64,000 bases of DNA. Source: an uncultured Clostridia bacterium (GTDB lineage: Bacteria; Bacillota; Clostridia; Peptostreptococcales; Anaerovoracaceae). Shown one piece after another: positions 1 through 9,152 of the stretch. Location: contig CAKQXD010000001.1 of assembly GCA_934281605.1 (NCBI GenBank), positions 380,629-444,628 of the forward strand, written 5' to 3'. The notes under the pieces are model-generated. The model was given only the letters and a program-made list of their open reading frames with translations. It was not told where the DNA came from and ran no database searches. The position numbers were made by a program, and so were the translations under genes. The number at the start of each line of letters is the position of its first letter. The first letter of the stretch is position 1.

Positions 1-704
1 CCACAGGAGATGCACTTGCTTTCATCGCATTTCACGCGGATCAGCGCGAAATAACTCATCGGCTTCAAAAACACCGTGATCGGACAGAGATACTTGCAAA
101 ACGCCCGATTGTCTTTATAGACAAAGGCCAGCAGGATCCCCAGCACATAGTACAGAAGATTTCCTATAATGAATGACCAGAACATGATTTTTTCGATATT
201 TCCCACATGAGCCAGAAACAGCGCTGCCACAAAAAACAGCGAGACTGCGAACATCACGTACCGCATCCAGCCGATATTCCGGCGAGTCTGAACAGCCTCC
301 CCCGGAACTTTAAATGGCAGAAAATCCAGCACCATCGCCGTCCAGCAGGCATAGCCGCACCAGCCCCGGCCGAACAGCAGCGGCCCGAAAATCTTGGCCA
401 CGGCATAATGGATGGTCGCCGCTTCAAACACCCCGGTAAACAGATAATACCAGAACCCCTCGATCTGCATGTTTTCCCCGCAGATCAGTCCTAGATACAC
501 CAGCATGTACAGCCCCACCAGCAGCTGTACGATCCTCCGGGCATGCCGGTATTCCTTCACGAAAAGAAAGACGCCCAGCGAAATGGACACGCCGATATAA
601 CTGAAATTAAACAGATAAAACAAATTGTCCCGTGTCAGCCACAAAGCCACAGCAACTGCTTCAAACGCCACCAGCAGCACCAGCGGAAAAAAGTATTTTT
701 TCAT
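1..704 (-). CDS. 4Fe-4S binding membrane protein, partial (NapH/YccM-like)
   Basis: Only the first 234 codons lie in the window; the gene runs off the left edge. Translation from the ATG at 704 (preceded by GGAAGGAA) gives about five hydrophobic membrane segments, then a cytosolic motif FCKYLCP and, at the window edge, the start of a ferredoxin-type motif (CDESKCISC). This layout is that of membrane-bound 4Fe-4S proteins of the NapH/YccM type, which pass electrons across or along the membrane. The partner oxidoreductase is not visible. A function beyond iron-sulfur electron transfer cannot be assigned. Confidence 0.8.
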   Translation of the reverse strand, partial: MKKYFFPLVLLVAFEAVAVALWLTRDNLFYLFNFSYIGVSISLGVFLFVKEYRHARRIVQLLVGLYMLVYLGLICGENMQIEGFWYYLFTGVFEAATIHYAVAKIFGPLLFGRGWCGYACWTAMVLDFLPFKVPGEAVQTRRNIGWMRYVMFAVSLFFVAALFLAHVGNIEKIMFWSFIIGNLLYYVLGILLAFVYKDNRAFCKYLCPITVFLKPMSYFALIRVKCDESKCISC

Positions 705-745
705 TTCAATGATTCCTTCCTATCCTGCAAAGAGTTCTCTGCCCC

Positions 746-3223
746 CTACAAATATCTCCCCGTCACGCTCTTCTTATCGCAGCGAATCTCCTCCGGCGTT
801 CCGGTTGCGATGATGCGGCCGCCGCTTTCTCCGCCGCCCGGGCCCATATCTATAACATAGTCTGCATTGCGGATCACATCCAGATCGTGTTCGATGACGA
901 TCAGCGTCGCGCCGTGATCCAGCAGGATCTGGAACACACCCAGCAATACCTGTACATCCAGCGGATGGAGTCCAATGGACGGCTCGTCAAAGACAAACAC
1001 GGAGTCGCTCTGGGCTTTGCCGATCTCGTTGGCCAGCTTCAGCCTCTGGGCCTCCCCGCCGGAAAGACTCGGCGTTTCTTCTCCCAGAGTCAGATACCCC
1101 AGCCCCAGGGTCTTGAGAACCTCCAGCTTCCGGCAGACGCTTTTCATATCTTTGCAAAATTCGATAGCCGTATCCACATTCATGGCCATCAGCTCCGGCA
1201 GGGATGCACTATCTCCCGCCTTATTGGTCAGCTTCACTTCATATGCCTCATCGCTGTAGCGGGAGCCTTTGCAGTCGGGGCACGGGATGTTGACGTCCGG
1301 CAGGAACTGCACGTCCAGGTTCACTACGCCGGTCCCGTTGCATTCCGGGCAGCGCAGCGAGCCGGTGTTATAGGAAAATGCTCCGGCTTTCAGCTTCCGT
1401 TCCCTTGCAGCTGCAGTCTTACTGTAAAGTTTCCGCAGTTCATCGTGCACTCCGGCATAGGTGGCCACCGTAGAACGGACGTTGATACCGATCGGCGTCG
1501 CATCAATCAACTTGACATGAGCGATCCCGTCTGCGAGAAGCTCCTTCACATGCTCCGGCAAAGTCTTCTTTCCAAGCTGTGCCTGCAGCCCTGGTACCAG
1601 ACTTTCCAGAACCATGGTGGTTTTCCCGGAACCGGATACACCGCAGACCGCCGTCAGACGGCCCTTGGGGATGTCGATCGTAAGAGGCTTGACCGTATGG
1701 ATAGCTCCCGTCGCAAGATGTATCGTTCCTTCTTCGAACATGCTGGCAGGATCCATCACATCTCGGATCCTGCTTTCCGCTTCACCTGACAGAAACGGAC
1801 CGATCTGAGATGCCGGATCCCTCACAATAGAATCCGTAGTTCCCTGTGCGATCACATAACCTCCCGCTGCACCTGCCTGCGGTCCCATCTCCACGATCCA
1901 GTCGGATTCCTTCAAAATCTGGGTGTCATGATCCACTAAAATAATGGAGTTTCCATCAGCCACCAGATCGTTCATAACGCCGGTCAACCCTTTGATATTG
2001 GATGGATGCAGACCGATAGACGGCTCGTCCATCACATAGAGAACTCCAGTCGTTCGGTTGCGTACAGCACGAGCAAGCTGCATCCGCTGACGTTCTCCTG
2101 TAGAGAGAGTCGCTGCCGACCGATCCAGGGAAAGGTATCCCAATCCCAGCTCCATCAGCCGTTTCGCTGTATTGGTAAAAGAGTCGCAGATGCTTTCCGC
2201 CATCGGTCGCATTTCTTCCTGCAAAGACCCCGGCACGCCCTGTACCCAGTCCACGAGATCCGAGAGAGCCATGGTGCACGCTTCATCCAGGGTGATCCCC
2301 CGCAGCTTCGGATACCGGGCTTTCTGGGAAAGACGCGTCCCATAACACGCAGGACAAACGTCTTCCTTGAGGAATTTTCCCACCCGCTTCATGCCCTTTT
2401 CATCCTTGACCTTTGCCAGTGCGTTCTCCACCGTGTACACCGCATTATAATACGTGAAATCCAGCTCGCCGGCCTGATTGGACTTCTTCGCCTGATACAG
2501 GATATGCTTCTTTTCTGCAGGACCGTGGTAGACGATTTCTTTTTCCTTGTCCGTCAGGTCGCGAAACGGAACGTCTGTTCGAACGCCCATTTCCCGGCAG
2601 ACGTCGGTCATAAGGGACCACATAAGGCTGTTCCATGGAGCCACCGCCCCCTCGTCAATGGTCAGGGAATCGTCTGGCACCAGCATATCCATATCCACAG
2701 TCCGAACCATTCCCGTTCCACTGCATTCGGGGCATGCTCCCTGAGAATTGAAGGCCAGTTCCTCCGCCGACGGAGCGTAAAAAGATACGCCGCACTCCGG
2801 ACAGACCAGCGCTTTTCCCGCCGCCACCGCCAGAGAAGGCTTTGCATAATGACCGTTGGGACACCGATGACTGGCCAGACGAGAGTACATGAGCCGCAGA
2901 CTGTTGAGCAGCTCCGTGCCCGTGCCAAACGTGCTCCGGATCCCCGGGACTCCCGGTCTCTGCCTCAACGCCAGCGCCGCCGGAACGTACAGGACTTCAT
3001 CCACCGCCGCTTCCGAAGCCTGGGTCATCTGCCGTCTTGTGTAGGTGGACAGGGCCTCCAGGTACCGCCGCGACCCTTCCGCATATAAAATACCCAGCGC
3101 CAGGGAGGATTTCCCTGAGCCGGAAACACCTGCGATCCCCACGATCTTATGAAGGGGGATGTCCACGTCAATATTCTTTAGATTGTGCACTTTCGCTCCG
3201 CGTACTAATATGTTGTCGATCAT
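746..3223 (-). CDS. UvrA2-like ABC ATPase (excinuclease subunit A paralogue)
   Basis: The 825-residue protein has two UvrA-type ATPase halves: Walker A GVSGSGKSS near residue 33 and GVSGSGKTT near residue 530, ABC signatures LSTGERQR and LSGGEAQR, and zinc-binding CxxC pairs (CPECSGTG; CPECNGTG with CPDCKGSR). Housekeeping UvrA is about 940 residues; this one is short because the UvrB-binding region that normally follows the first Walker A segment is missing. That is the hallmark of UvrA2/DrrC-type paralogues, linked in other bacteria to tolerance of DNA-binding drugs. It stands alone, without uvrB or uvrC. I infer a DNA-lesion or drug-tolerance role rather than canonical excision repair. Confidence 0.85.
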   Translation of the reverse strand: MIDNILVRGAKVHNLKNIDVDIPLHKIVGIAGVSGSGKSSLALGILYAEGSRRYLEALSTYTRRQMTQASEAAVDEVLYVPAALALRQRPGVPGIRSTFGTGTELLNSLRLMYSRLASHRCPNGHYAKPSLAVAAGKALVCPECGVSFYAPSAEELAFNSQGACPECSGTGMVRTVDMDMLVPDDSLTIDEGAVAPWNSLMWSLMTDVCREMGVRTDVPFRDLTDKEKEIVYHGPAEKKHILYQAKKSNQAGELDFTYYNAVYTVENALAKVKDEKGMKRVGKFLKEDVCPACYGTRLSQKARYPKLRGITLDEACTMALSDLVDWVQGVPGSLQEEMRPMAESICDSFTNTAKRLMELGLGYLSLDRSAATLSTGERQRMQLARAVRNRTTGVLYVMDEPSIGLHPSNIKGLTGVMNDLVADGNSIILVDHDTQILKESDWIVEMGPQAGAAGGYVIAQGTTDSIVRDPASQIGPFLSGEAESRIRDVMDPASMFEEGTIHLATGAIHTVKPLTIDIPKGRLTAVCGVSGSGKTTMVLESLVPGLQAQLGKKTLPEHVKELLADGIAHVKLIDATPIGINVRSTVATYAGVHDELRKLYSKTAAARERKLKAGAFSYNTGSLRCPECNGTGVVNLDVQFLPDVNIPCPDCKGSRYSDEAYEVKLTNKAGDSASLPELMAMNVDTAIEFCKDMKSVCRKLEVLKTLGLGYLTLGEETPSLSGGEAQRLKLANEIGKAQSDSVFVFDEPSIGLHPLDVQVLLGVFQILLDHGATLIVIEHDLDVIRNADYVIDMGPGGGESGGRIIATGTPEEIRCDKKSVTGRYL

Positions 3224-3398
3224 AGTCTCACTCCCGTATCAGATTCTTGTCTATGAGCATAGTATACCATATTTCTCTGTACCACGCTCGTTCCGTTCCC
3301 CTTACAGCCATGTAAAAACCGCCAGAACAAACAGTTCCCTGCCTGCCCCGGCGGCGTGCTCCCAATACGCTCTCTATTTTTTACTCCTGATCAGATTC

Positions 3399-3983
3399 CT
3401 ATTCTGCGTGATACTGCCAGATGAACTTCACGAACGTCGGATCGCCGTGATCCACGATCTCGCTGTGACCCAGATCCTTGGCAGAGATCTTGGTCATTTC
3501 GTCTTCCGTCAGCTCAAAATCCCAGATGTCGATGTTCTGCTCCATTCGGTCCACGTGAACAGACTTCGGAATGATGGAAACGTCGCGCTGCACGTTCCAT
3601 CTCAGAACCACCTGCGCCGCAGATTTGCCGTATTTTTCACCGATTGCCACCAGCTCCGGATCCGTAAAGATGCCGTGATTTCCTTCTGCCAGAGACGCCT
3701 TCACCGCCTCATAAGCCTCTCCTTCCGATCCCATATCACTGACCCACACCTTGGTCGTGATGAACAGATCCTCTCTCGTCGTCAGACCGTCCGCGATGGC
3801 ACGCGCCACGGCTTTGCCGACCGCCTCTTCATTGTAATACGCTCTCGCCGTATCGATCAGACGATAGCCCGCCTTGATGGCGTCATACACCACCTGCTCG
3901 CACTGCTCCTGATCCGGAATCTGAAACACACCGAACCCTTCCTGCGGCATTTTCGCTCCTGTGTTTAATGTAAGATATTCCAT
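3399..3983 (-). pseudogene. Aldo/keto reductase with internal deletion
   Basis: The reading frame is open for 194 codons and has a good RBS (GGAGG before ATG 3983), but aldo/keto reductases of this type have about 280 residues. The N-terminal third (GFGVFQIPD, IDTARAYYNEEAVG with catalytic Asp and Tyr, TTKVWV with catalytic Lys) is followed after KASLAEG directly by the C-terminal third (NHGIFTDPEL, LRWNVQRDVSIIPKS, the NADPH-binding end). Roughly 80-90 central residues, including the catalytic His strand and the substrate pocket, are absent without a frame break. The product can hardly fold as a complete TIM barrel, so I treat it as a recently deleted gene. Confidence 0.75.
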
Positions 3984-4074
3984 GTTATTCCCTCCTTATC
4001 CCTTTTATGCTATAATTAAATTTGATAGAAAGTTAAAATTCTATATCATTGTTCAATGGTATTTTATCGCATTT

Positions 4075-4087
4075 TACTGGGTAAGTA
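4075..4087. promoter_or_regulatory. Possible HxlR/YodB-type operator (TACT-N5-AGTA)
   Basis: The AT-rich gap between the aldo/keto reductase and the flavin reductase remnant holds the dyad TACTGGGTAAGTA. TACT...AGTA half-sites are typical of HxlR/YodB-family redox regulators, which often control reductase genes. No HxlR gene is in the window and the dyad is short, so this is only a candidate operator for the divergent reductase pair. Confidence 0.3.
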
Positions 4088-4210
4088 CAATACCAGCCTT
4101 TTATACTGCTATAAATATTATTTATACTATAGGAGAGCGTCTTGCAGATGCTGACGCCGTGGGCGCCGTCCTTTGCAGAATACTAGGAAAACTCGCAGTC
4201 GTAGAATTCC

Positions 4211-4420
4211 TTGGAAGCGGTGATCACCTCAGGCTCCCGCAGCTGCGGCGTCATCGGCAAAGTCGTAAACGTGACGGCTGACGAAAGCGTACTGGTAAAC
4301 GGCCATCTGGATATGTCCCTGGTCAATGCCATCGCCTTCGATACTTACACTCACGGCTACTATAAAGTGACCGATTGCGTCGGCGAAGCCTTCCAGGAAG
4401 GACTGAAATTAAAGAAATAG
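4211..4420 (+). pseudogene. Flavin reductase family protein, C-terminal remnant
   Basis: About 55 codons ending KLKK at 4420 look like the C-terminal end of a flavin reductase-domain protein: an I-x-K-V-V-N-V strand, SVLVNGHLDMS, then AFDTYTHGYYKV and VGEAFQEG. The FMN-binding N-terminal two thirds are missing; the 75 bases upstream carry in-frame stops (for example the TAG at 4183) and no usable RBS. An intact plus-strand terminator follows at once, supporting a once-functional gene. It lies divergently to the deleted aldo/keto reductase, so both halves of what may have been a reductase pair are damaged. The family call rests on a short segment. Confidence 0.5.
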
Positions 4421-4427
4421 AACGAAG

Positions 4428-4469
4428 ATTCCGGGGGGCTCTACAGTGTATCCCCCGGTTCTATTTTTT
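4428..4469 (+). terminator. Rho-independent terminator
   Basis: CCGGGGG (4431-4437) pairs with CCCCCGG (4452-4458) and is followed on the plus strand by TTCTATTTTTT. It ends the flavin reductase remnant and overlaps the 3' end of the convergent lipoprotein gene. Confidence 0.8.
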
Positions 4470-4997
4470 CACCTTGATCCCTTCCAGGATCGCCAGCACA
4501 TCCGCATCTTCCAGGCTTATTTTCTCATCACCGTTTTCTAGTGTGACAGCCACCTGGATCTGCTCATCACCATCTTCTGTAAACAGCACTGCGATCGGAT
4601 ATCCTACGCTCGTTGCAGTGTATCCTCTCCAGGTATGATCGCTTGTCTTGATATCCTCGATATCTTTTCCATCCTTGTACAGTTCCTTAGACGGCATGCT
4701 TAGAGTTCTATCCTTTCCAGAATACGTAATATGCACCATCGGCTTGTTGAACAAATCAAGCTCGCTTTCCGCTCCTTTGCCGATACTTACCGTATTAGGA
4801 TCATACCCTTCCTCATAATCACCGAAAACATCTGCACCGTGAAAGGCTTTCCAGCCCTCCGGAACGAAAACTTCTATGTTTCCACCGTCAAAAGTTTCTC
4901 CCTTGACAGATTTGGCAGAATTGCCGCATCCGGCAAACACAAATATCATTACAATCGTCGTGACCATAATGGTCAACATCCTGAATTTACTTCTCAT
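4461..4997 (-). CDS. Predicted lipoprotein, unknown function
   Basis: A 178-residue protein with a signal peptide and lipobox VFAGC near residue 24, so it should be acylated and anchored to the outer face of the membrane. The mature part contains EVFVPEGWKAF and a later IQVAVTLENGDEKISLEDADVLAILEGIKVKK-like end, reminiscent of small extracytoplasmic domains that begin with a 'vpegW' strand, but I do not recognise a named family with certainty. It is the last gene of a series of minus-strand lipoprotein genes. An RBS (AGGAGGG) precedes ATG 4997. Confidence 0.8.
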   Translation of the reverse strand: MRSKFRMLTIMVTTIVMIFVFAGCGNSAKSVKGETFDGGNIEVFVPEGWKAFHGADVFGDYEEGYDPNTVSIGKGAESELDLFNKPMVHITYSGKDRTLSMPSKELYKDGKDIEDIKTSDHTWRGYTATSVGYPIAVLFTEDGDEQIQVAVTLENGDEKISLEDADVLAILEGIKVKK

Positions 4998-5016
4998 ATG
5001 TCCCTCCTTTTCCTTT

Positions 5017-5063
5017 TAAAAAAGCGAAAAAGCGGAGCCATATCATTTTATACAGCTCCGCTT
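5017..5063 (-). terminator. Rho-independent terminator
   Basis: On the minus strand AAGCGGAGC (5063-5055) pairs with GCTCCGCTT (5038-5030), followed by TTTCGCTTTTTT. It lies just downstream of the lipoprotein gene ending at 5074, so that gene and the next lipoprotein gene (4461-4997) may be separate transcripts. Confidence 0.8.
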
Positions 5064-5073
5064 CCTATTCTCA

Positions 5074-5445
5074 TTAGTCGCCCATCAGCTGACCCGTCGG
5101 GCTCAGGCTGGTCGCAGTCATGTTACCGTCTCCTTCTTTGTCTTTAAACAGCACATGAACACGGGAATCATCATCCGGTCCCGGGAAGTCGACTACCAGG
5201 TATCCATCGCCCCAGTCCTTGGTAGATTCTTCATCTTCCACATATTTTACGCCCAGGAACTGTTCCATTTCTTCTGGAGACATCTCGTACCACTTGCTGT
5301 CACTCAGCTTATCATACTGCTCCTTGGTAACCGTTGCATTCGGATCGATGCCGTCGTCCTTTTCCTTGTCGCCGCCGCCTCCGCAGGCTGCCAGTGCGAA
5401 GCACAGAACCATTGCCATAACGATCATCAGTAATTTCTTTTTCAT
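5074..5445 (-). CDS. Small predicted lipoprotein
   Basis: A 123-residue protein with a cleavable signal and lipobox ALAAC, followed by a Gly/Lys/Asp-rich linker (GGGGDKEKDDG). The mature domain is acidic and about 85 residues long. I recognise no family. A strong terminator lies downstream, and the spacing of 19 bases to the upstream lipoprotein gene suggests co-transcription with it. Confidence 0.75.
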   Translation of the reverse strand: MKKKLLMIVMAMVLCFALAACGGGGDKEKDDGIDPNATVTKEQYDKLSDSKWYEMSPEEMEQFLGVKYVEDEESTKDWGDGYLVVDFPGPDDDSRVHVLFKDKEGDGNMTATSLSPTGQLMGD

Positions 5446-5464
5446 TTCATCACCTCTTGTACTC

Positions 5465-6079
5465 TTATTTCTTTAACGATTGATATACATCCCAGTTGAA
5501 ACCGATCTGGTCCAGCTGATATGTCACTAACTCTTCATCTCCCGGATAAAAATGAGACTCGATCCAGACAATACATCTTTCCGAAGATTCTGCACCGTGC
5601 GGCTGTTTTGTCAGGATATCATTCCATGACCAGGACCAGCTTCCCATATCATCATTACCCAGCTGATATGAGATCCTGCAGCCTTCCGCACCGTATTTTT
5701 TAAGCGTTTCTTCGGTAAGCATCCTGGCTGGCACATAAGATTTTGCCGCATTTTTCATCTGCTCTTCAGATACTGAAAGATCGGACTCCCACCTTACCGT
5801 AATGACGATCCGGATCTCCTGGCCAGGCGTTAAACTGTCGCCGCAAATCGCCAGACACGTTGTCCTGTCTTCCTGGTACTCCATTCCTTTGTAGAATGAT
5901 TTATCTGCAAAATCTCCATGGATCATTCCCGTCTTATCCGTAAAATCCCACTGCTTCCTGGCGGCCATCTCAGTTTCCTTAGTGGATTTCTCCGCTTCCT
6001 TCTTTTCACTGCTGCCGCATGCCATAAGTCCCAGGCACAAAATCAAAGCGGCCAGCAAAGCAAGAAATCTCTTGTTCAT
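5465..6079 (-). CDS. Predicted lipoprotein, unknown function
   Basis: A 204-residue protein with signal peptide and lipobox GLMAC, then a charged linker rich in Glu and Lys. The mature part has WDFTDKTGM near its start and a Trp-rich patch (GSWSWSWND). It is the neighbour of the unknown 462-residue gene, from which it is separated by 42 bases. No family is recognised; export and lipid anchoring are the only supported predictions. Confidence 0.75.
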   Translation of the reverse strand: MNKRFLALLAALILCLGLMACGSSEKKEAEKSTKETEMAARKQWDFTDKTGMIHGDFADKSFYKGMEYQEDRTTCLAICGDSLTPGQEIRIVITVRWESDLSVSEEQMKNAAKSYVPARMLTEETLKKYGAEGCRISYQLGNDDMGSWSWSWNDILTKQPHGAESSERCIVWIESHFYPGDEELVTYQLDQIGFNWDVYQSLKK

Positions 6080-6121
6080 ATGATCACCATCCCCTTCGCA
6101 TCAGAACTATGACAAAGACTT

Positions 6122-7510
6122 TTATTTTCGGAAAAGCCCTCGCAAAAGACCGCGCCCCACTTCTTTTGCAGCCGTAGCCGCTGCGCCTTTTGCAGCACTC
6201 TTTCCAAGTGTCTTTTTCATATCCGGACTCATATTTCTAAGACCACCCGTAAAACCTCCGGCAGCCCCTGCAGCCGCTCCACCTGCTCCTTGAGAAAGCT
6301 TTTGATTCAGCTGCTTCATGTTCTGCAAAAGCTTTTCTGACGAAAAGCCATTCTTTGCAGCCTTTCGCTGCTCGCGAAGCTCGGCATCGGTCCTGTTTCT
6401 GCGAAAATATGGGATATCCTTGTTGAGCTCCGCAGCAATAGCCAGATACTCATCATCCAGTCCCGGATCATCGTGGATCGTATCGACCGGTTCGTAATAC
6501 GGCACCTTCTGCGGTGAGAGCAGGATATCCTCCAGGCTCCGGTCCGGCAGGATCTCTTCAAATAAAACGTACCTGGACGCCTTGATATTATCCGGATGCA
6601 TCACCTTTTTGATACGCCACAGTTCATCAAGCCCTTTCGGGTTCAAAAGCATGATACGATAAAATGGCGTACTTTCCATTTTATCGAAGTCGATTCCCAT
6701 ATCACGGCTCATAAACCTGTAACAGGATCGTGTTTTCTCACGAGTCACTACCATGGCCTGTGCATATTCCCCGATGCGGGGGCCTCCTTCCCGGACCTTT
6801 CGCTTCGTATGCTCCCAGGCGTAAATCAACGACATGAACTGCACCATCAGCTCTATTTTTACAAGGTTCTGTACCGCCAGATCATCGGCTTTCCCTCGGG
6901 CGATCTCACCCATATAAGTGATCTCGTCCAGACTGCTTGCTGAAGCGTAAGTCCCTGCCGACAGCTTTACAACGGAAGATGTGATCTCGTAATTCGGATC
7001 GGCTGCCTTGAGAAAATCCTCAGCCAGTTCCTTGTAATCTGCGATCACCGTATTCAGGATCAGCTTCTCCCGCTCTATGATCATCTGTGCTTCGATCAGA
7101 TCGTCCGTTCGCTTCTCCACTTCAAACAGTTTTTCATAAGCTCTGTTCGTCGCTTCTCTGGCATTAGGTCTTATTTCCTCGTACACCAGCCTGTAGCTGT
7201 CTAAAAACTCATGAACAGTAGGAAGTCGCTGTTCTTTCTGATAATCGAATACCTGCGGCTGATCCTCCGCTGAAACGGCACTATAGTCATTGTTTCTGTT
7301 GATCGACGCCATGTACAGCCGGTTATATTCATCCTGAAGCCCTGCACGGCTCAGCACCCCTGCCACATCCGGATTGCCGCGGTTTTCCTCTGCAACCTGG
7401 CAGAATCGTTTTTCGAAATCACGGATGCTTTCCAGCAAAGGTCCCTGGGGATCATTGTCATAGAGCAGTTTCACATACCCATCCAGAGTAGCCTGCCAAA
7501 TCATATCCAT
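6122..7510 (-). CDS. Unknown helical protein with Gly/Ala-rich C-terminus
   Basis: The 462-residue protein has no signal peptide and no membrane segment. Residues 1-370 are predominantly helical and charged; residues 390-450 form a Gly/Ala-rich tail (GAGGAAAGAAGG, then KGAAATAAKEVGRG), ending LLRGLFRK, a possible amphipathic or membrane-interacting end. Its start codon overlaps the stop of the preceding gene by one base (TGATG), so the two are translationally coupled and probably act together. I do not recognise the family. Position between lipoproteins and the YdjH-like gene suggests an envelope-associated cytosolic role. Confidence 0.7.
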   Translation of the reverse strand: MDMIWQATLDGYVKLLYDNDPQGPLLESIRDFEKRFCQVAEENRGNPDVAGVLSRAGLQDEYNRLYMASINRNNDYSAVSAEDQPQVFDYQKEQRLPTVHEFLDSYRLVYEEIRPNAREATNRAYEKLFEVEKRTDDLIEAQMIIEREKLILNTVIADYKELAEDFLKAADPNYEITSSVVKLSAGTYASASSLDEITYMGEIARGKADDLAVQNLVKIELMVQFMSLIYAWEHTKRKVREGGPRIGEYAQAMVVTREKTRSCYRFMSRDMGIDFDKMESTPFYRIMLLNPKGLDELWRIKKVMHPDNIKASRYVLFEEILPDRSLEDILLSPQKVPYYEPVDTIHDDPGLDDEYLAIAAELNKDIPYFRRNRTDAELREQRKAAKNGFSSEKLLQNMKQLNQKLSQGAGGAAAGAAGGFTGGLRNMSPDMKKTLGKSAAKGAAATAAKEVGRGLLRGLFRK

Positions 7511-8319
7511 CAGACCTTCACCTCCTTCATGGCGATAAAATCATATCCCATCGGATCATCAGACGGCACAGCGATACAGCTGGCTCGGTTCCACTGTTCC
7601 TGTGCTCCTGCAGCGATCAGCTGTGCAGCATGCTCCTTGGCCCAGCGCCCGATCCTCTCCTGCTCTTTCTTTAAATGGTTCAGATCCACTGCGCCTGCGG
7701 CCGTTCCCGTTTTCTTGAATTCTTCGACAAAAGCGACAAAACGTGCCATTCCTTCTTCGGTGGTCATGGTCAGCTGTCTGTATGCTTTCTGCTGTGCCAA
7801 CTCTTCAAACGAGACGCCCATCTGTTCCAGTTCAGAAAGCGCTGCCTTCATATCCTTGACTGCTTCCAGACGATGTTCCCGCTGCGGGCTTCCACAGATG
7901 CGGATGTAAGCCCGGAAGATACGTCCGAAGACTTCCTTTCGCTCCATATACCGGACCGATGCCTCCTGCGCCCTGTTATAATCATCGATCCATTCCTGTG
8001 AAAAAGCATATGCCTGCAGCCCCTTTGAAAGAAGCTTTTCACGTCGCTGCAAATGGATCTTCTCCACGTCTTCGTACCCCAGTTCGCGTGCCGCACGTAT
8101 CCTGAGGTGGATCCCATCCAGCTCCTTTGCCAGAGCAGCCCCGTCGTAATAGGGTGTGTTTTTAATGGATTCCGTTGCCTCCTCTGCAGTCTGTATATTC
8201 TGATTTTCAAGCCACTGCGCCAGTTCCAGATAGTATTGTTTCTGTGCCGGAGAAACCTCTTCATCCAGCATCTGTGCACGAAGACGGTTCAAAGCGATTA
8301 CTTTTTTAACATCTGTCAT
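7510..8319 (-). CDS. Unknown cytosolic helical protein
   Basis: A 269-residue, soluble, strongly helical protein without recognisable catalytic motifs. It overlaps the next gene by one base (TGATG at 7508-7512), and the YdjH-like gene ends 11 bases upstream, so it belongs to one operon with the YdjG/YdjH/YdjI-like genes. I could not match it to a family. Confidence 0.7.
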   Translation of the reverse strand: MTDVKKVIALNRLRAQMLDEEVSPAQKQYYLELAQWLENQNIQTAEEATESIKNTPYYDGAALAKELDGIHLRIRAARELGYEDVEKIHLQRREKLLSKGLQAYAFSQEWIDDYNRAQEASVRYMERKEVFGRIFRAYIRICGSPQREHRLEAVKDMKAALSELEQMGVSFEELAQQKAYRQLTMTTEEGMARFVAFVEEFKKTGTAAGAVDLNHLKKEQERIGRWAKEHAAQLIAAGAQEQWNRASCIAVPSDDPMGYDFIAMKEVKV

Positions 8320-8330
8320 ATGAGGTACCT

Positions 8331-9140
8331 CTAAAACTTTCCGGAAGAGCCGCCATGGGTCGTTCCTGACGAACTTGTGTGTGTCGTACTGCCGCCGCTG
8401 CTGCTGCCGCCGCCGGACGAAGATTCTTTTTCAATACGATCTACTGTATTGTACAGATACTGCTCATTTTGAGCTGTCAGCTTAAGGCTTCCCGATCTCA
8501 TGTATTCCTTGGCCGCTACCCTGCGACGCACACTTCTTAAAGCATCTTTCTGTCTTTTTACTATGGCATACGCGATCAGAAGCCCGATTACGATACCGAT
8601 AGCGATATCGATTAACAGATTAAAGTCTTTTGGCATGTTTCCAACATCGTACGGCTTTCCCTTTGCCGCCTGTATCAGGAAATCTTCACACAAGTCGGCA
8701 TAGACTGAAAACGCTGCAGGAGGATCCTCTCGAAGATCTTTTGTGACATTTTCCATAAGATATTCCTGTCCTGCATCCGTATAGGTAGAGATCCCGCTTC
8801 CCGTCGTGCTGATAGCCCAATCGCCTGAATCGTAATTCACGACCAGAATAATACCGTCGTGAGAAGATCCATATCCCATGCCGTTTTCTTCATATACGAA
8901 ATCTGCGAATTCCTGCGGCGTCATTCCCTGAAAATCATCGGTAGTCATAAGATATACGCCGGACTTCTGTGCCTTTGAGATGTCGGCAAGACGCGAATCG
9001 ATCTCCTTTTGGGTTTCCGAAGAGACGATAGATGCATCGTCTATAAAATATGACGTTTTCTCTGCCGCAAAACTTGAACCCGCAGCTAACCCCAGTGTCA
9101 GCAGCAGAGCCAATATGATCGTGATTGCTTTATTTCTCAT
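8331..9140 (-). CDS. TPM-domain membrane protein (YdjH-like)
   Basis: About 269 residues: a signal peptide (cleavage near SSFAAEK), an extracytoplasmic TPM domain (residues about 30-165: SYFIDDASIVSS, QKSGVYLMTTDDF, GMGYGSSHDGIILVVN), one membrane helix (about 180-198, IDIAIGIVIGLLIAYAIV) and a cytosolic tail ending in a long Ser/Gly/Thr repeat (GGGSSSGGSTTH). This is the layout of Bacillus YdjH, which with YdjG and YdjI forms a membrane complex linked to a PspA protein. I chose ATG 9140, eight bases from AGGAGG; a GTG at 9149 lies inside the RBS. The neighbouring zinc-ribbon gene starts four bases after a stop, supporting one operon. Confidence 0.8.
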   Translation of the reverse strand: MRNKAITIILALLLTLGLAAGSSFAAEKTSYFIDDASIVSSETQKEIDSRLADISKAQKSGVYLMTTDDFQGMTPQEFADFVYEENGMGYGSSHDGIILVVNYDSGDWAISTTGSGISTYTDAGQEYLMENVTKDLREDPPAAFSVYADLCEDFLIQAAKGKPYDVGNMPKDFNLLIDIAIGIVIGLLIAYAIVKRQKDALRSVRRRVAAKEYMRSGSLKLTAQNEQYLYNTVDRIEKESSSGGGSSSGGSTTHTSSSGTTHGGSSGKF

Positions 9141-9152
9141 CTCTGCCACCTC

